The notes beneath the pieces are model-generated. The model did no database searches, was not told the origin of the DNA, and was given only the letters and a program-made list of their open reading frames with translations. Below, in pieces: positions 12,932 to 21,734 of a DNA stretch of 43,692 nt (the first letter of the stretch is position 1; the number at the start of each line of letters is the position of its first letter). Both the position numbers and the translations under genes were made by a program. The stretch comes from a virus. The stretch is from positions 1 to 43,692 of the IMG/VR virus record IMGVR_UViG_3300042310_000405; one strand, 5' to 3'.

Positions 12932-13869
12932 GCGTCCCCCCCCTCAACGTCTAGCCCCATGCCCTTTAGGATATAATCGCATGCCTTTTGGGCTTGTGAA
13001 GCGGCGCTGATGATAGCGCTAGAGTGCTCTTTCAAGCATTGAACCCATGACTTCACATAGGCCGCATGGCTTTCAATGTGATCTACCGGAAGCCCCAAAT
13101 GAGCCCCAAGAAAAGCGCTAGTCAATTCAGCGACTAATTCTTCAAAGGCATAGCGTTCGTCGCCAAAGCGCTGTCCCTTAACCCGGTTCAATCGGCTTGG
13201 GGCCCCGGTCCAATGTGCGAATTCGTGCGCTAGCGTCGCGTAGTAGGATTCGGGCGATTCAAAGTCAGCGGGGTAAGGCATTTGGATATAGGCCCCATCA
13301 GACTTACAAAAAGCCCGATTGCCACCATGGCGCACGTCCGCGCCTAGTTTGGCAAATAGCGCTTCCAGATCGGGACGCGGCCCGGTGGTGGCTGGCTTGT
13401 CATGGGTGACAGCGAAAGTCTCGGGCAAGCCGTCACATTGGTCAGCATTGAACACATAGTATGTTTTGGCAAACAAGCGCGCGAAGTCTGGTTTTGCATC
13501 GTCATCTTCCGAATCATCTTTCTTTCCAGCAACACCATAAAAGACAATCCATGTGCCCTTTTCACCTTTGCGGACTGCGCCGCCCGCGTCTATCGCACCC
13601 TTAAACGTTAGCCAGTAAGGCGATTGGAAGCCGTGTTGCGTTGCAGCGGCCCATAACAAAAGAGTATTAATACCCCGGTACGGCTTGCCATTAGAGCGCA
13701 AAGGCATGCCAAAAGACATATCCCCCGATTGCCATGGCTTAACCCATGGACGAGTCCCTGCCTCAATTTGTGCAAGGATAGCTTGTGTAACGCGCTCTGC
13801 AACGGTCATCTTAGGCGCAGTGTCGATTTGCGCGGATTTGGCGGCTTGCTTTGCTTTTAGATTTGCCAT
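12928..13869 (-). CDS. ardC: ArdC-like antirestriction protein (ssDNA-binding domain plus zincin metallopeptidase)
   Basis: Product of 313 residues. Residues about 20-145 form the ArdC N-terminal ssDNA-binding domain (VTQAILAQIEAGTRPWVKPW, then GKPYRGINTLLLW, then AGGAVRKGEKGTWIVFY). Residues about 160-290 form the zincin-like metallopeptidase domain with the HEFAH motif (H215-E216-x-x-H219) and a downstream FEELVAEL helix that would give the third zinc ligand. ArdC of plasmid pSa protects incoming DNA from restriction; related proteins are common in phages and mobile elements. It is the first gene of the reversed block, with a strong promoter and an AAGGGA site. A role against host restriction is likely. 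Confidence 0.9.
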   Translation of the reverse strand: MANLKAKQAAKSAQIDTAPKMTVAERVTQAILAQIEAGTRPWVKPWQSGDMSFGMPLRSNGKPYRGINTLLLWAAATQHGFQSPYWLTFKGAIDAGGAVRKGEKGTWIVFYGVAGKKDDSEDDDAKPDFARLFAKTYYVFNADQCDGLPETFAVTHDKPATTGPRPDLEALFAKLGADVRHGGNRAFCKSDGAYIQMPYPADFESPESYYATLAHEFAHWTGAPSRLNRVKGQRFGDERYAFEELVAELTSAFLGAHLGLPVDHIESHAAYVKSWVQCLKEHSSAIISAASQAQKACDYILKGMGLDVEGGDA

Positions 13870-13918
13870 GATCTTAGTCCCTTAGATTCAGCGGCCCCAT
13901 GCCGCGTCTATGCCCGAT

Positions 13919-13947
13919 CATATACAAGTCCCGCTTGCATTGGTCAA
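13919..13947 (-). promoter_or_regulatory. Promoter of the ArdC block (TTGACC, 17 bp, TATATG)
   Basis: On the minus strand TTGACC (13942-13947) and TATATG (13919-13924) are separated by exactly 17 bases, giving a leader of about 40 bases before the ArdC start at 13869. A GCGGC/GCCGC hairpin (13891-13905) lies in that leader. Confidence 0.6.
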
Positions 13948-14110
13948 TCCACTATTTCACCCAATTGCAGCAAGCCAGCTTACCCGGTAAACGATTGCCA
14001 ATGCCGCCCGATAAACAAAAGCTAGATAAGAGCGGCAAGAGATAGTAGATAGCATTGCAGGATAATAGCTAACACGCGCTAGCGTGGATGTAAGAGGCTT
14101 AGATAGCACT

Positions 14111-14587
14111 ATGCGAGTAGATCACTTGCCAGAAGCAAACATAAGACAGACACGCATTGCACCCCGTTTACACCAAGCCCTCGAATTAATCGTGAATGAG
14201 GGACTTTCTTTAAAAGACGCCGCCGAAAGAGTAGGTTACACGCAAAACGCTTTGGCTATCGCTTTACGCAAACCGCATGTAATTGCGAGAAAGAGGGATA
14301 TTTTGCAATGTTTTATGCAATCCGGGGCCGATTTGTGTAGGAATTCTCTCTTAGAAATAGTCAAAACGTCAAAATCTGACGGCGCGCGAATTGAGGCGAT
14401 TAAAACCTTTCTGACGCTGACTGGTGACCTCGGCGGCGACAAGGCAACCACCAATAACCTCAATGGCGACGTGATCATAAACTACCTTCCGGCCCCTTCT
14501 CGGGATGAAATGCCGACTATCACGGTCCAGCCGATCAATCGCAATGACTTGAATGATAAGGGTTTTATTGACATAGAGCCGGATTGA
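14111..14587 (+). CDS. Terminase small subunit-like protein
   Basis: Product of 158 residues from ATG 14111; a GTG at 14084 would add nine residues and neither has a clear ribosome site. Residues about 15-60 (LHQALELIVNEGLSLKDAAERVGYTQNALAIALRKP) are the helix-turn-helix typical of small terminase DNA-binding domains. The rest is helical (NSLLEIVKTSKSDGARIEAIKTFLTLTGDLGG), with a flexible C-terminus. The small subunit recognises the packaging site and loads the large subunit. A 445-bp non-coding gap separates it from the large subunit gene. Confidence 0.75.
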   Translation: MRVDHLPEANIRQTRIAPRLHQALELIVNEGLSLKDAAERVGYTQNALAIALRKPHVIARKRDILQCFMQSGADLCRNSLLEIVKTSKSDGARIEAIKTFLTLTGDLGGDKATTNNLNGDVIINYLPAPSRDEMPTITVQPINRNDLNDKGFIDIEPD

Positions 14588-15032
14588 TTGGCCCCTCATG
14601 TTTCCCATGGGTATTCGCATAATATGCATTATGAGACTCTTTTGGCCCCCTTTAGGTGGCTGTTTAATAAGGCATTGTTTGCAAAACGCGCGTATCGGTT
14701 CCGATCTTTAACCCCATCGGGCTAGCCAGCTACCCTATGATTAGGGCTTCCCTTTTCCTGTGGGACTATCGAAGGGGGCGGGGGGTAAACGCGACGAGTC
14801 GATAACGTATAGCTATCCCCCAAGAATTTTTCCCCCCTCAGACAAATGCCCTATTCCGAAAATTTTTAGCCCCCTGTAGGTAAATTGGGCAATATTATTT
14901 TGTCGTATCCCCTGTTTAACGCAATGATTTTACAAAGTGTCTCGGGCTGGTATGCAAGATTATTGCGTTTGGGTTGTTATTGGGGGATGATTGTGCGGGG
15001 CTTGGGTTGGCTAAAGATGGGACGATTGGAGC
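14588..15032. other. 445-bp non-coding region between terminase genes
   Basis: The longest gene-free stretch of the genome. It holds the inverted repeat ATCGG-TT-CCGAT (14694-14705), an imperfect palindrome GATAAC/GCTATC near 14800, repeated runs of five to six C or G next to A/T runs (14770-14875), and a promoter-like pair near 14929. Such composition between terminase subunits fits a packaging (pac or cos) site plus a late promoter. Only very short open frames are present and none is convincing. Confidence 0.5.
14929..14956 (+). promoter_or_regulatory. Weak late-promoter candidate upstream of the large terminase gene
   Basis: TTTACA (14929-14934) and TATGCA (14951-14956) are spaced by 16 bases, about 77 bases before the terminase start. 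Matches to consensus are modest; the support is its position at the head of the late genes. Confidence 0.3.
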
Positions 15033-16607
15033 ATGGCAGGACGACGGATAGTAAATAGATCGGGTAAGACGCCTCAGCTAAATGCTCAGGTGGATGGGAA
15101 GATGCTGGAGACCTTTCTGCACTCACGCGCTAAGGTAGATATTATTCAAGGACCTGTTGGAAGTGGAAAAACGCGTGCCGCGCTTATGCGCCTTGGGATT
15201 ATGGCGGCCGAGCAATATGTGGTTGAGGGTTTCCGTGAGAGCCGGTGGTTGATCACCCGTGCGACGGCACCCGAGTTAAAGACCTTGCTCAAAGACTTCT
15301 TGGAATTGTACCCAGAGGAAGACGGTTGGGGATTGCTCAATCAGACGCCGCCGATGACGTTCAAGATGAGTGTGGGGAATATCCGGGCTGAGTTTGTGTT
15401 TTTGGCGCTGGATGACATTGCTGACATTCGCAAGTTGAAGTCTACGCAGTTCACGGGGGCGTATATCAACGAAGGCCAATTTGTGACCTTGGAAATGTTT
15501 ACCGAGATCAAAGAGCGGATAGATCGTTATCCATCGCGCAAGCGGGTGAATGGTCAGCTTGTGGGCGGGGCGCGCAATCCTTGTGTGATCATGGACATGA
15601 ACGCGGCGGATGAAAGCCATTGGGTTCCGATCATGCGGGGCGATGTACCAATGCCGGATTGGTTTACGGTCGATCAACAAAGACAGCACGCCAAGCCGCC
15701 CGATTGGAATTTCTTAGTGCAACCGCCTGCCTTGATCGAGATTAAGGATGCGGCGGGAGTTGTGGTGGATTGGGTGCTTAATCCAGAGGCGGATAATTTG
15801 GCGTTTTTGTCACCGGATTATTACCCGGACAAGATTGCGGGGCGGTCAAAGGAAGTCATCGACATGACTTGTATGAACCGCACTGGTGCATTGAGAGGGG
15901 GTAAGCCCGTGCATACTGGTTGGAACAAAGAGATCCACGTTGCCAAAGAGCAGTTGGCCTACAAGCCCGAGCATGAGTTGATCGTGGGGCTAGACTTTGG
16001 GCGAACGCCTGCTGCTGTGTGGGGTCAGACTTACGGCCGCCGGTGGTATATTCTGGGTGAGTATTATTTGGAGGACGTGTCCTCGAGCGAGTTTGCTCCT
16101 GCTTTGAAGCGGGAGTTAATCCGCCGGATGCCTAATTTGGATTGGCGAAACGTGAAGCTATGGGGAGACCCGGCTGGTGACTTCGGCAATGACGCAACCA
16201 ATTCGACGTCTTATGACATTTTCCGCCAACACGGGCTGTTTGTTCGTGAGGCCATGGCTGGTTTGCGGATTACTGCCCGGCTTGAGACGGTTGATGCGAT
16301 CTTGGCCCGCATGGTTGGAGGCTTTCCGGGGTTGTTAGTCGACTCGTCGTGCCGGATGCTGGTGTCTGGCTTTGGTGGTGGCTACAAATGGAAGCAAGTG
16401 TCGGGGCGCGATGGCATGGTAACGATAGATCAGCCGGTCAAAAACAAATCTTCGCACCCGATGGACGCGCTTCAGTATCTATTAGCCGGGGCTGGAGAGG
16501 TTTCCGAGGTGACGCTTGGGGGTAGAGCCCAAAAGCCCGTTGATACTCGTGTCCAATCGCGTGTGTTCCGCCGTGATCGTCCCGGTGCTTTCCGGAGAAG
16601 TGCATGA
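15033..16607 (+). CDS. terL: Terminase large subunit
   Basis: Product of 524 residues, the expected family length. The ATPase domain has the Walker A motif GPVGSGKT (residues 40-47) and a TGAYINEGQF segment (141-150) in the Walker B/coupling region. The C-terminal nuclease domain (RNase H fold) has the first metal-binding Asp in VGLDFGRTPA (Asp321), a WGDPAGDFGND segment, and SHPMDALQYLL near 490 with the last acidic residue. It cuts concatemers or circles and pumps DNA into the prohead through the connector encoded at 17328. A four-base overlap couples it to the next gene. Confidence 0.95.
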   Translation: MAGRRIVNRSGKTPQLNAQVDGKMLETFLHSRAKVDIIQGPVGSGKTRAALMRLGIMAAEQYVVEGFRESRWLITRATAPELKTLLKDFLELYPEEDGWGLLNQTPPMTFKMSVGNIRAEFVFLALDDIADIRKLKSTQFTGAYINEGQFVTLEMFTEIKERIDRYPSRKRVNGQLVGGARNPCVIMDMNAADESHWVPIMRGDVPMPDWFTVDQQRQHAKPPDWNFLVQPPALIEIKDAAGVVVDWVLNPEADNLAFLSPDYYPDKIAGRSKEVIDMTCMNRTGALRGGKPVHTGWNKEIHVAKEQLAYKPEHELIVGLDFGRTPAAVWGQTYGRRWYILGEYYLEDVSSSEFAPALKRELIRRMPNLDWRNVKLWGDPAGDFGNDATNSTSYDIFRQHGLFVREAMAGLRITARLETVDAILARMVGGFPGLLVDSSCRMLVSGFGGGYKWKQVSGRDGMVTIDQPVKNKSSHPMDALQYLLAGAGEVSEVTLGGRAQKPVDTRVQSRVFRRDRPGAFRRSA

Positions 16608-17026
16608 CCGATGCGTTTGTTGCGTTTGTTGGGCGCAATCGTAGGGAATTTTGGACCGATCTGTTCAATCCCAAGGGCTTCCGCCACTGTCACCCGTTTT
16701 GGTACGACCCAATCTGCGAACGGTGGATCATTGCCGACTGCACGCGGGGCAATATCACGGTGGATGCGCTTACGCCTGCCCAGTTTGACCATTGGTTGTT
16801 GATAATGCAGCGGGCCGGGGCTGTGTTCTTGGGTGTCAAACGCCAAGTAAGCCCGCATTTTCTCACCAGACTGGGGATTTGGTGTGTTCCGTTTACGGCT
16901 CATGCGGTGGGGAGTTCGTCTCGTGCGTTTCGACCAATAGGCCTTTTCCGTGATCTTGTGCGTGAAGGCGCGGTGCCCGCGTTCACCCGTTCCCCGCAGG
17001 AATCTACATCAGATGATGAAAGCTAA
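16604..17026 (+). CDS. Conserved podovirus-type protein after the terminase, unknown function
   Basis: Product of 140 residues, start overlapping the terL stop (ATGA). Rich in aromatic residues and Cys (FRHCHPFWYDPICERWIIADC), compact, with no membrane segment. Proteins of this size and composition are common between terminase and connector genes in T7-like phages of environmental bacteria. It may assist packaging or head assembly. Confidence 0.7.
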   Translation: MTDAFVAFVGRNRREFWTDLFNPKGFRHCHPFWYDPICERWIIADCTRGNITVDALTPAQFDHWLLIMQRAGAVFLGVKRQVSPHFLTRLGIWCVPFTAHAVGSSSRAFRPIGLFRDLVREGAVPAFTRSPQESTSDDES

Positions 17027-17324
17027 GGCTCCCAAAGAAGATCCGGCCGTTGTCGCCGCCCGCAATGCTGAGATTGCTCGAGCCGACAAAGAGAATTTAG
17101 GCGCGCAGCAAAGTGTTCTCGACACTCTGACCAAAAGATATGCCCGCCGGTTCGGTCTGGTCAAAGGCAGTTCTCAAAGCAATATCCTTGGCGGCCTTGT
17201 GGCCCTGCAAGCGGCCGCTGCTGGTGGCGGCACGGGCAGTGGCTTGGTTGGCGGAGGGTACGGCGGCGGTGGATTTGGCGGCGGCGGTGGATTTGGCACT
17301 GACTTTCTGACTGATTTGAGGTAG
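17013..17324 (+). CDS. Small Gly-rich head-module protein
   Basis: Product of 103 residues starting MMKAKAPKEDPAVVAARN, inside the end of the previous gene after a GCAGGAA site. The helical N-terminus (about 50 residues, ARADKENLGAQQSVLDTLTKRYARR) is followed by Ala/Gly-rich sequence and a GGGYGGGGFGGGGGFG stretch. Its position just before the connector suggests a small structural or assembly protein. Longer frame extension to 16950 is overlap. Confidence 0.7.
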   Translation: MMKAKAPKEDPAVVAARNAEIARADKENLGAQQSVLDTLTKRYARRFGLVKGSSQSNILGGLVALQAAAAGGGTGSGLVGGGYGGGGFGGGGGFGTDFLTDLR

Positions 17325-17327
17325 CCG

Positions 17328-18860
17328 GTGGACAAGAAGCACGTTCTTGAAAAACTCAGAGACGCCAAGGCAGACCGCAATACGGCTATCACTTGGCTAA
17401 ATGAATGTCTGCGCTTTGCGCGGCCCCTGTCCAATCGTATCAATTCGACGATCATGAACAGCGCTCGCAAGCCCGAGAACGAAGACGATCTGTTTGATAC
17501 AACCCTGCAAGACACGGTGGATGACTTCGGGTCGGACATGACTCACTTGTTTACGCCACGGCATGAGCGCTGGGTTCGGTTTGAGCCGACAGACGATCTA
17601 TCCGAAGGCGAAAAGAAACAGCTTGAAGCCGAGATTGACGCTGAAGCAACAGCCGTCTTTGGCGAGATTGAACGCTCCAACTTCTATGAAGCTGCCGGTG
17701 AGGCCTACCGTGATTGGGCAATCTCAGTCATGGCCATGTCGATTGATGACCCCGGCCCCGGCAAATCGTTCGAGTGTCAGCCAATCGAATTGGCCTCGCT
17801 GCTTTTGGCGCGTGGGCCTTTGGGCACGTTTGACGGAAGATTCCGCGAATGGCCGCCCATGAAGCGTTCCGATGCCGAGATTGTGTTCAGCGGAATTTTG
17901 CCCAAAGCAAGCGAGATTGACGGCAAGAAAACCGTAAACGTGATCGACGGCTGGTGCCGTGATTGGTCCGACCCAATGCTTGAGGCTTGGTATCGCGTTG
18001 TTCTGATCAACAACAAAGTCGAATACATGAGCGGCAAGGGTGCCCACGTTGGGCCCGGCTCTTGCGGGTTTATCGTCTCCCCATGGCGTAAGGCCTTCAC
18101 TACCGCTTGGATGCCGGGCCCTGCCTATAAGGCGCTACCGCCCGCACGCACGCTAGACGAATTATCATACCTGTACCTGAAAGCGCTCAACCGCGATGTA
18201 GATCCCGTTGTGTCCTATGTGGACGATGGGATTATGAACGTTGAGGGCGGTATCGACGCAGGCACATGGTTGCCCCGTGGCATGAACTCCGAAGCCCCAG
18301 AAGCTATCTCGTCTAATGCCCGTCTTGATGCGGCTGTGTTTGAGCGCGAAAAGCTAGAGGTGAAAGTCAAGAAGGCGCTTTATCAAGACCGCCCAGACCA
18401 GCCCGGCAAGACTCCTCCAACCGCTACGCAATGGGTGGACGAAAAGGCTTGGAACACACGCCGGATGGAATTGCCCCGCGACTTGGCAACGAACAACTGG
18501 GTTCTACCGATCATCAACCGCTTCACCTATTTGCGAGCACGACGCGGGCAAGACTTGGGCGTGACGCTCAATAAGCAGTTTGTGCAATTGCGGCCGGTGA
18601 CTCCGCTTTCCAAGGCCCGTGATCTTGAGGACATTCAAACCACGATGCAGATTGTGAATATGTCCTTGCCGCTTCTCCAATTAGAACAGGCAGGCAATCC
18701 AATCGACGCGCGCGGAACAATCGAGAATCTACAGCGGACAGCCAATGAGCGTCATCTGGTTCTCAAAAGCGCGGAACAAATTGCTCAAGAACAAGCCATG
18801 GCCATGATGCAACAGGGCGGCATGCCAGCAGAGGAAGGCGAAGATGTCCCGACCGCCTAG
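17328..18860 (+). CDS. Head-to-tail connector (portal) protein, T7 gp8-like
   Basis: Product of 510 residues starting with GTG, which has a GAGGT site five bases upstream. It matches the podovirus head-to-tail connecting protein family: an N-terminal helical part (NTAITWLNECLRFARP), then DDFGSDMTHLFTPRHERWVRFEP (about 67-90), NFYEAAGEAYRDW, and a late segment TQWVDEKAWNTRRM. The C-terminus is helical and Gln/Met-rich. A dodecameric ring at one vertex serves as DNA entry and tail attachment point. Followed at once by scaffold and capsid genes, as in T7 and BPP-1. Confidence 0.93.
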   Translation: MDKKHVLEKLRDAKADRNTAITWLNECLRFARPLSNRINSTIMNSARKPENEDDLFDTTLQDTVDDFGSDMTHLFTPRHERWVRFEPTDDLSEGEKKQLEAEIDAEATAVFGEIERSNFYEAAGEAYRDWAISVMAMSIDDPGPGKSFECQPIELASLLLARGPLGTFDGRFREWPPMKRSDAEIVFSGILPKASEIDGKKTVNVIDGWCRDWSDPMLEAWYRVVLINNKVEYMSGKGAHVGPGSCGFIVSPWRKAFTTAWMPGPAYKALPPARTLDELSYLYLKALNRDVDPVVSYVDDGIMNVEGGIDAGTWLPRGMNSEAPEAISSNARLDAAVFEREKLEVKVKKALYQDRPDQPGKTPPTATQWVDEKAWNTRRMELPRDLATNNWVLPIINRFTYLRARRGQDLGVTLNKQFVQLRPVTPLSKARDLEDIQTTMQIVNMSLPLLQLEQAGNPIDARGTIENLQRTANERHLVLKSAEQIAQEQAMAMMQQGGMPAEEGEDVPTA

Positions 18861-19146
18861 AACGTTTGACGCACTTCGCAAGCCCGCCACGGCTACCCCC
18901 GCCCCCGCTATCGTGGACGATTTATATCTCACATTTACCAGCCCGGCCGGACGGCGCGTCATGCAATGGTTGTTTGAGCAGAACGTAATCTGCCAACTTC
19001 CAACCAACGCTGAGGATTGTGCGTTTCGGGAAGCCGAGGGAAAAAAGAGACTTGTCCTCGAACTGATCAAGCAGATCGAGGATTTTGAACTTGTCTCTAA
19101 TGGACCAAGCGAGCAACCAAGTACCCGCCTCAGAAGCATCCGCTGA
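18844..19146 (+). CDS. Bbp19-like small head protein
   Basis: Product of 100 residues overlapping the connector end. The core (TFTSPAGRRVMQWLFEQNVI...CAFREAEGKKRLVLELIKQIEDF) resembles the Bbp19-type domain of Bordetella phage BPP-1 relatives: Phe-x-Ser/Thr-Pro-Ala-Gly-x-Arg-Val near the start and a helix with Glu-Gly-x-Lys/Arg later. It lies between connector and scaffold, the same place as in that group. Exact function unknown. Confidence 0.72.
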   Translation: MSRPPRTFDALRKPATATPAPAIVDDLYLTFTSPAGRRVMQWLFEQNVICQLPTNAEDCAFREAEGKKRLVLELIKQIEDFELVSNGPSEQPSTRLRSIR

Positions 19147-19798
19147 TGGTGGCATTGTCGCGCCTATTGAGCAGCCCGGTCAACCAGCGGCACAAACCTC
19201 GACTCCACCAGAAGGTTTGCCAGAAGCGTTTTGGAAAGACGGCAATCTTGATGTCGCGTCTATCAAGGCACTTCACGAGGCGAGCGCCAGCGAAGCAGCC
19301 AAGCAAGCCGAACGTGCCGCTGAAATTCCTGCCGATGGAAATTACGTTCTGGCACTTCCCGACGATCTAAAGGAAATTGACGGCAAGGCCGTAGAGATCG
19401 ACACCAACAATCCGGCTTACTTCACCCTGATCGAAGCCGCCAAGGAATTGAAGCTGACCACGGCCGAGGTGAATAACTTTGCCGCGATCATGGTTCGCAA
19501 AGAGCTTGAGCAGATGAAGGCCGAGCAAGAGGCCTCCACTCAAGCAATGCAAGCAGAGTTGGCTAAGCTGGGATCAAACCCGGCCGAGCGTATTGCAGCC
19601 GCAAAGAATGCCATCATCGGGATTCTTGGCGATCAAGCCAACGCTTTGACTTCGCAAATCTTGACTGCCGACGGCGTGATTGCCTTGGAAGCCTTGGCTG
19701 CAAAGATCAATCTGACACCCCTTCCCCCTCCTCCGGGCGGTGCCAAAGACGGCAAACGCGTGGCGGATATTTTTTATGGCCCCTCTAACGCTGCATAA
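19100..19798 (+). CDS. Capsid scaffolding protein
   Basis: Product of 232 residues from ATG 19100 (MDQASNQVPAS). The N-terminus is Pro/Ala/Glu-rich and disordered. PEGLPEAFWKDGNLD (about 35-50) is typical of podovirus scaffolds. A helical region (AAKELKLTTAEVNNFAAIMVRKELEQMKAEQEAS) precedes a C-terminal capsid-interacting part ending KDGKRVADIFYGPSNAA. Located directly before the major capsid gene, as scaffolds are. It would direct prohead assembly and then leave. It overlaps the Bbp19-like gene. Confidence 0.85.
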   Translation: MDQASNQVPASEASADGGIVAPIEQPGQPAAQTSTPPEGLPEAFWKDGNLDVASIKALHEASASEAAKQAERAAEIPADGNYVLALPDDLKEIDGKAVEIDTNNPAYFTLIEAAKELKLTTAEVNNFAAIMVRKELEQMKAEQEASTQAMQAELAKLGSNPAERIAAAKNAIIGILGDQANALTSQILTADGVIALEALAAKINLTPLPPPPGGAKDGKRVADIFYGPSNAA

Positions 19799-19809
19799 GG
19801 ACTAACCCA

Positions 19810-20808
19810 ATGGCTGTTATCGGCACCGCCCGCACTCTCCAAGACTGGGCAACTACCCGCGACCCTAATGATAAATACGCAAAAATTGCGGAACTTTTGT
19901 CCCAAGACAACGAAGTCTTGCTGGACATGCCGTATCTGGAAGGCAATTTGCCGACCGGCCACAAAACGACTGTCCGCACTGGCCTGCCCGCCTCAACATG
20001 GCGCGCGATTAACCAAGGCGTTCCCGCAACTAAGGGCGCAGCCGCACCGATCACCTTCGCTACTGCAATGCTTGAGCAGCGTTCGCAGGTAGACAAGGCC
20101 TTGGCTGAATTGAATGACGACTTGGCCGCTTACCGTATGAACGAAGCCAAGCCTCATTACGAGGCAATGTCTCAAGACATGGCAACCACGTTGTTCTATG
20201 GCAACGAAGCCCTTGAGCCTGAAAAGTTCACCGGCCTTGCTCGTTACTACAACTCGCTGTCGGGTGCTGCATCGTCTGAAAACGTTGTGTCTCACGGCGG
20301 TTCTGGTTCTGATCAGAGTTCGATCTACATTATCCGCTGGGGTGAAAACACCATTCACGGTATTTACCCAAAAGGTTCGCCTGCCGGTCTCCAACATGAA
20401 GACATTGGCTTGGATGATGCCTCGGATGCCAGCGGCAATCCATTCCGCGCATTCAAGGATCATTGGGTCTGGAAAAACGGTCTGGCCGTTCGCGACTGGC
20501 GCGCTGGCGTTCGCGTCTGCAATATCGACACTTCGGTCATTCGCACCAACGATGCCGGTGGCGTGACGGCAATTAAAGACCTCATTCGCTCCTTGATCAT
20601 CGCAAGCGAGCGTCTACGCGGCGAAGGCAGCGGCGGAATCATGTACATGAACCGCACCTGCAAAACTGCACTCCGCTTGGGCATTCTCGAAAAGGTTGCC
20701 AACAACCTGAGTTATGAGACTGTCGCTGGTAAGGAAGTTATGGTGTTTGACGAAATGATTGTCCGCACTACCGACGCTTTGCTGACCACTGAAACCGCTG
20801 TCTCGTAA
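19810..20808 (+). CDS. Major capsid protein (BPP-1 Bbp17-like, HK97 fold expected)
   Basis: Product of 332 residues with a TAAGGA site. The sequence pattern is that of BPP-1-type major capsid proteins: TLQDWATTRDPNDKYAKIAELL near the start, the LPTGHKTTVRTGLPAS strand, FTGLARYYNSLSG mid-protein, and a late segment GIMYMNRTCKTALRLG. The following strand (VAGKEVMVFDEMIVRTTDALL) closes the A-domain. It is preceded by scaffold and followed by a cement protein. It forms the icosahedral shell. Confidence 0.93.
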   Translation: MAVIGTARTLQDWATTRDPNDKYAKIAELLSQDNEVLLDMPYLEGNLPTGHKTTVRTGLPASTWRAINQGVPATKGAAAPITFATAMLEQRSQVDKALAELNDDLAAYRMNEAKPHYEAMSQDMATTLFYGNEALEPEKFTGLARYYNSLSGAASSENVVSHGGSGSDQSSIYIIRWGENTIHGIYPKGSPAGLQHEDIGLDDASDASGNPFRAFKDHWVWKNGLAVRDWRAGVRVCNIDTSVIRTNDAGGVTAIKDLIRSLIIASERLRGEGSGGIMYMNRTCKTALRLGILEKVANNLSYETVAGKEVMVFDEMIVRTTDALLTTETAVS

Positions 20809-20819
20809 GGAATAGACCA

Positions 20820-21236
20820 ATGATCCTTGATGCACAAAACATCTTCTCGAACTCGCAGGCATTGACTGCAACGGCCCCTTCCACCGACGTAATCGACCTT
20901 GGCGCAAGTGGCGATCTTGGCCGCACTAACATGCGTTTCCGCGCTTCTGTTGCCACTGCCTTTTCGGGCGGCACGTCTGTTCAGTTTGTCTTACAGACTG
21001 ACGACAACAGCGGCTTTTCGTCGGCAACTGCCTTGTTCACTAGCGCGGCAATCGCTGTCGCCTCCCTGACTGCCGGTGCGGTTGCGGTGGACATTCCAGT
21101 TCCATCGACAACCGAGCGCTATCTGCGCGTCAACTATGTGGTTGTTGGCACGCCGACTGCCGGTGCTGTCGATGCCTTCTTGGTTCTCAATACGCCGAAC
21201 CAAGTCACCTACCCAGACGCCGTAACGGTCTACTAA
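20820..21236 (+). CDS. Bbp16-like capsid cement protein
   Basis: Product of 138 residues with a TAAGGAATAG site. It starts MILDAQNIFSNSQALTATAPSTDVIDLG, then alternates beta strands rich in Thr, Ala and Val, ending AVDAFLVLNTPNQ. This is the pattern of the Bbp16 family, the BPP-1 cement protein that forms a jelly-roll on the capsid surface. Gene order (capsid then cement) agrees. Confidence 0.85.
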   Translation: MILDAQNIFSNSQALTATAPSTDVIDLGASGDLGRTNMRFRASVATAFSGGTSVQFVLQTDDNSGFSSATALFTSAAIAVASLTAGAVAVDIPVPSTTERYLRVNYVVVGTPTAGAVDAFLVLNTPNQVTYPDAVTVY

Positions 21237-21247
21237 GGTAAACGCGC

Positions 21248-21481
21248 ATGAAAGTCCGAGTGATCAAGCGCGCGTTTATCGGTGGCCGTATCGTTGAGCC
21301 CGGTTCAATCATCGAAGTGCCCGAGGGAACAACTGGCTCTGCCTTTGCCCCTCCCGACTCCGATGCAGTAATTGAGCCACCAAAGCCAAACGGTGTTGAG
21401 GCCTTGTTTGGGCCCGCAATTCCAAAGCCTCCCAAAGCTGTAAAGGCCGAGGAACCAAAGGCTAAACCTTCCCCGCTGTAG
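21248..21481 (+). CDS. Small Pro-rich head-module protein
   Basis: Product of 77 residues. The first 30 (MKVRVIKRAFIGGRIVEPGSIIEVPEG) form a small SH3-like beta unit seen in many small phage structural proteins. The rest is Pro/Lys/Ala-rich and probably disordered. It lies after the cement gene and before a strong terminator, so it closes the head operon. Confidence 0.7.
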   Translation: MKVRVIKRAFIGGRIVEPGSIIEVPEGTTGSAFAPPDSDAVIEPPKPNGVEALFGPAIPKPPKAVKAEEPKAKPSPL

Positions 21482-21506
21482 CTTCCAGCTTTTGAAGCCA
21501 AACTAG

Positions 21507-21537
21507 AAAGCCCTCGGTGAAAATCGGGGGCTTTTGT
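21507..21537 (+). terminator. Rho-independent terminator after the head genes
   Basis: A ten-bp stem with one G-U pair (AAAGCCCTCG / CGGGGGCTTT), an eight-base loop, and the tail CTTTTGTGTG. It follows the head gene block and would lower transcription into the fibre and tail genes. Confidence 0.8.
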
Positions 21538-21594
21538 GTGCGTGTCATGCGGCCCTGCAAGACGCGACAATTCAGGCAAACACGGAGACTTATT

Positions 21595-21729
21595 ATGCCT
21601 AACGGCCCTTACGGTTCTATCGGTCCTTTTGGTCCCACTGCGATTAACTTGCCCGCCGTAGCAAGCTATACTCGTGTTGATGATGTAGAAAACAATATCT
21701 CAACTCTGACGTTTGCGACTCCAGAATAA
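21595..21729 (+). CDS. 44-residue fibre-associated small protein
   Basis: Product [20 protein letters not shown]... with a CGGAGA site. Gly/Pro-rich at the N-terminus, then beta-prone ([22 protein letters not shown]). It lies between the terminator and the tail fibre gene. It may be a small virion or fibre accessory protein. No family recognised. Confidence 0.6.
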   Translation: MPNGPYGSIGPFGPTAINLPAVASYTRVDDVENNISTLTFATPE

Positions 21730-21734
21730 TTTCA

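Noticed and set aside
14598-14711. 37-residue frame in the terminase gap
   Set aside because: No ribosome site and odd composition; more likely non-coding packaging region.
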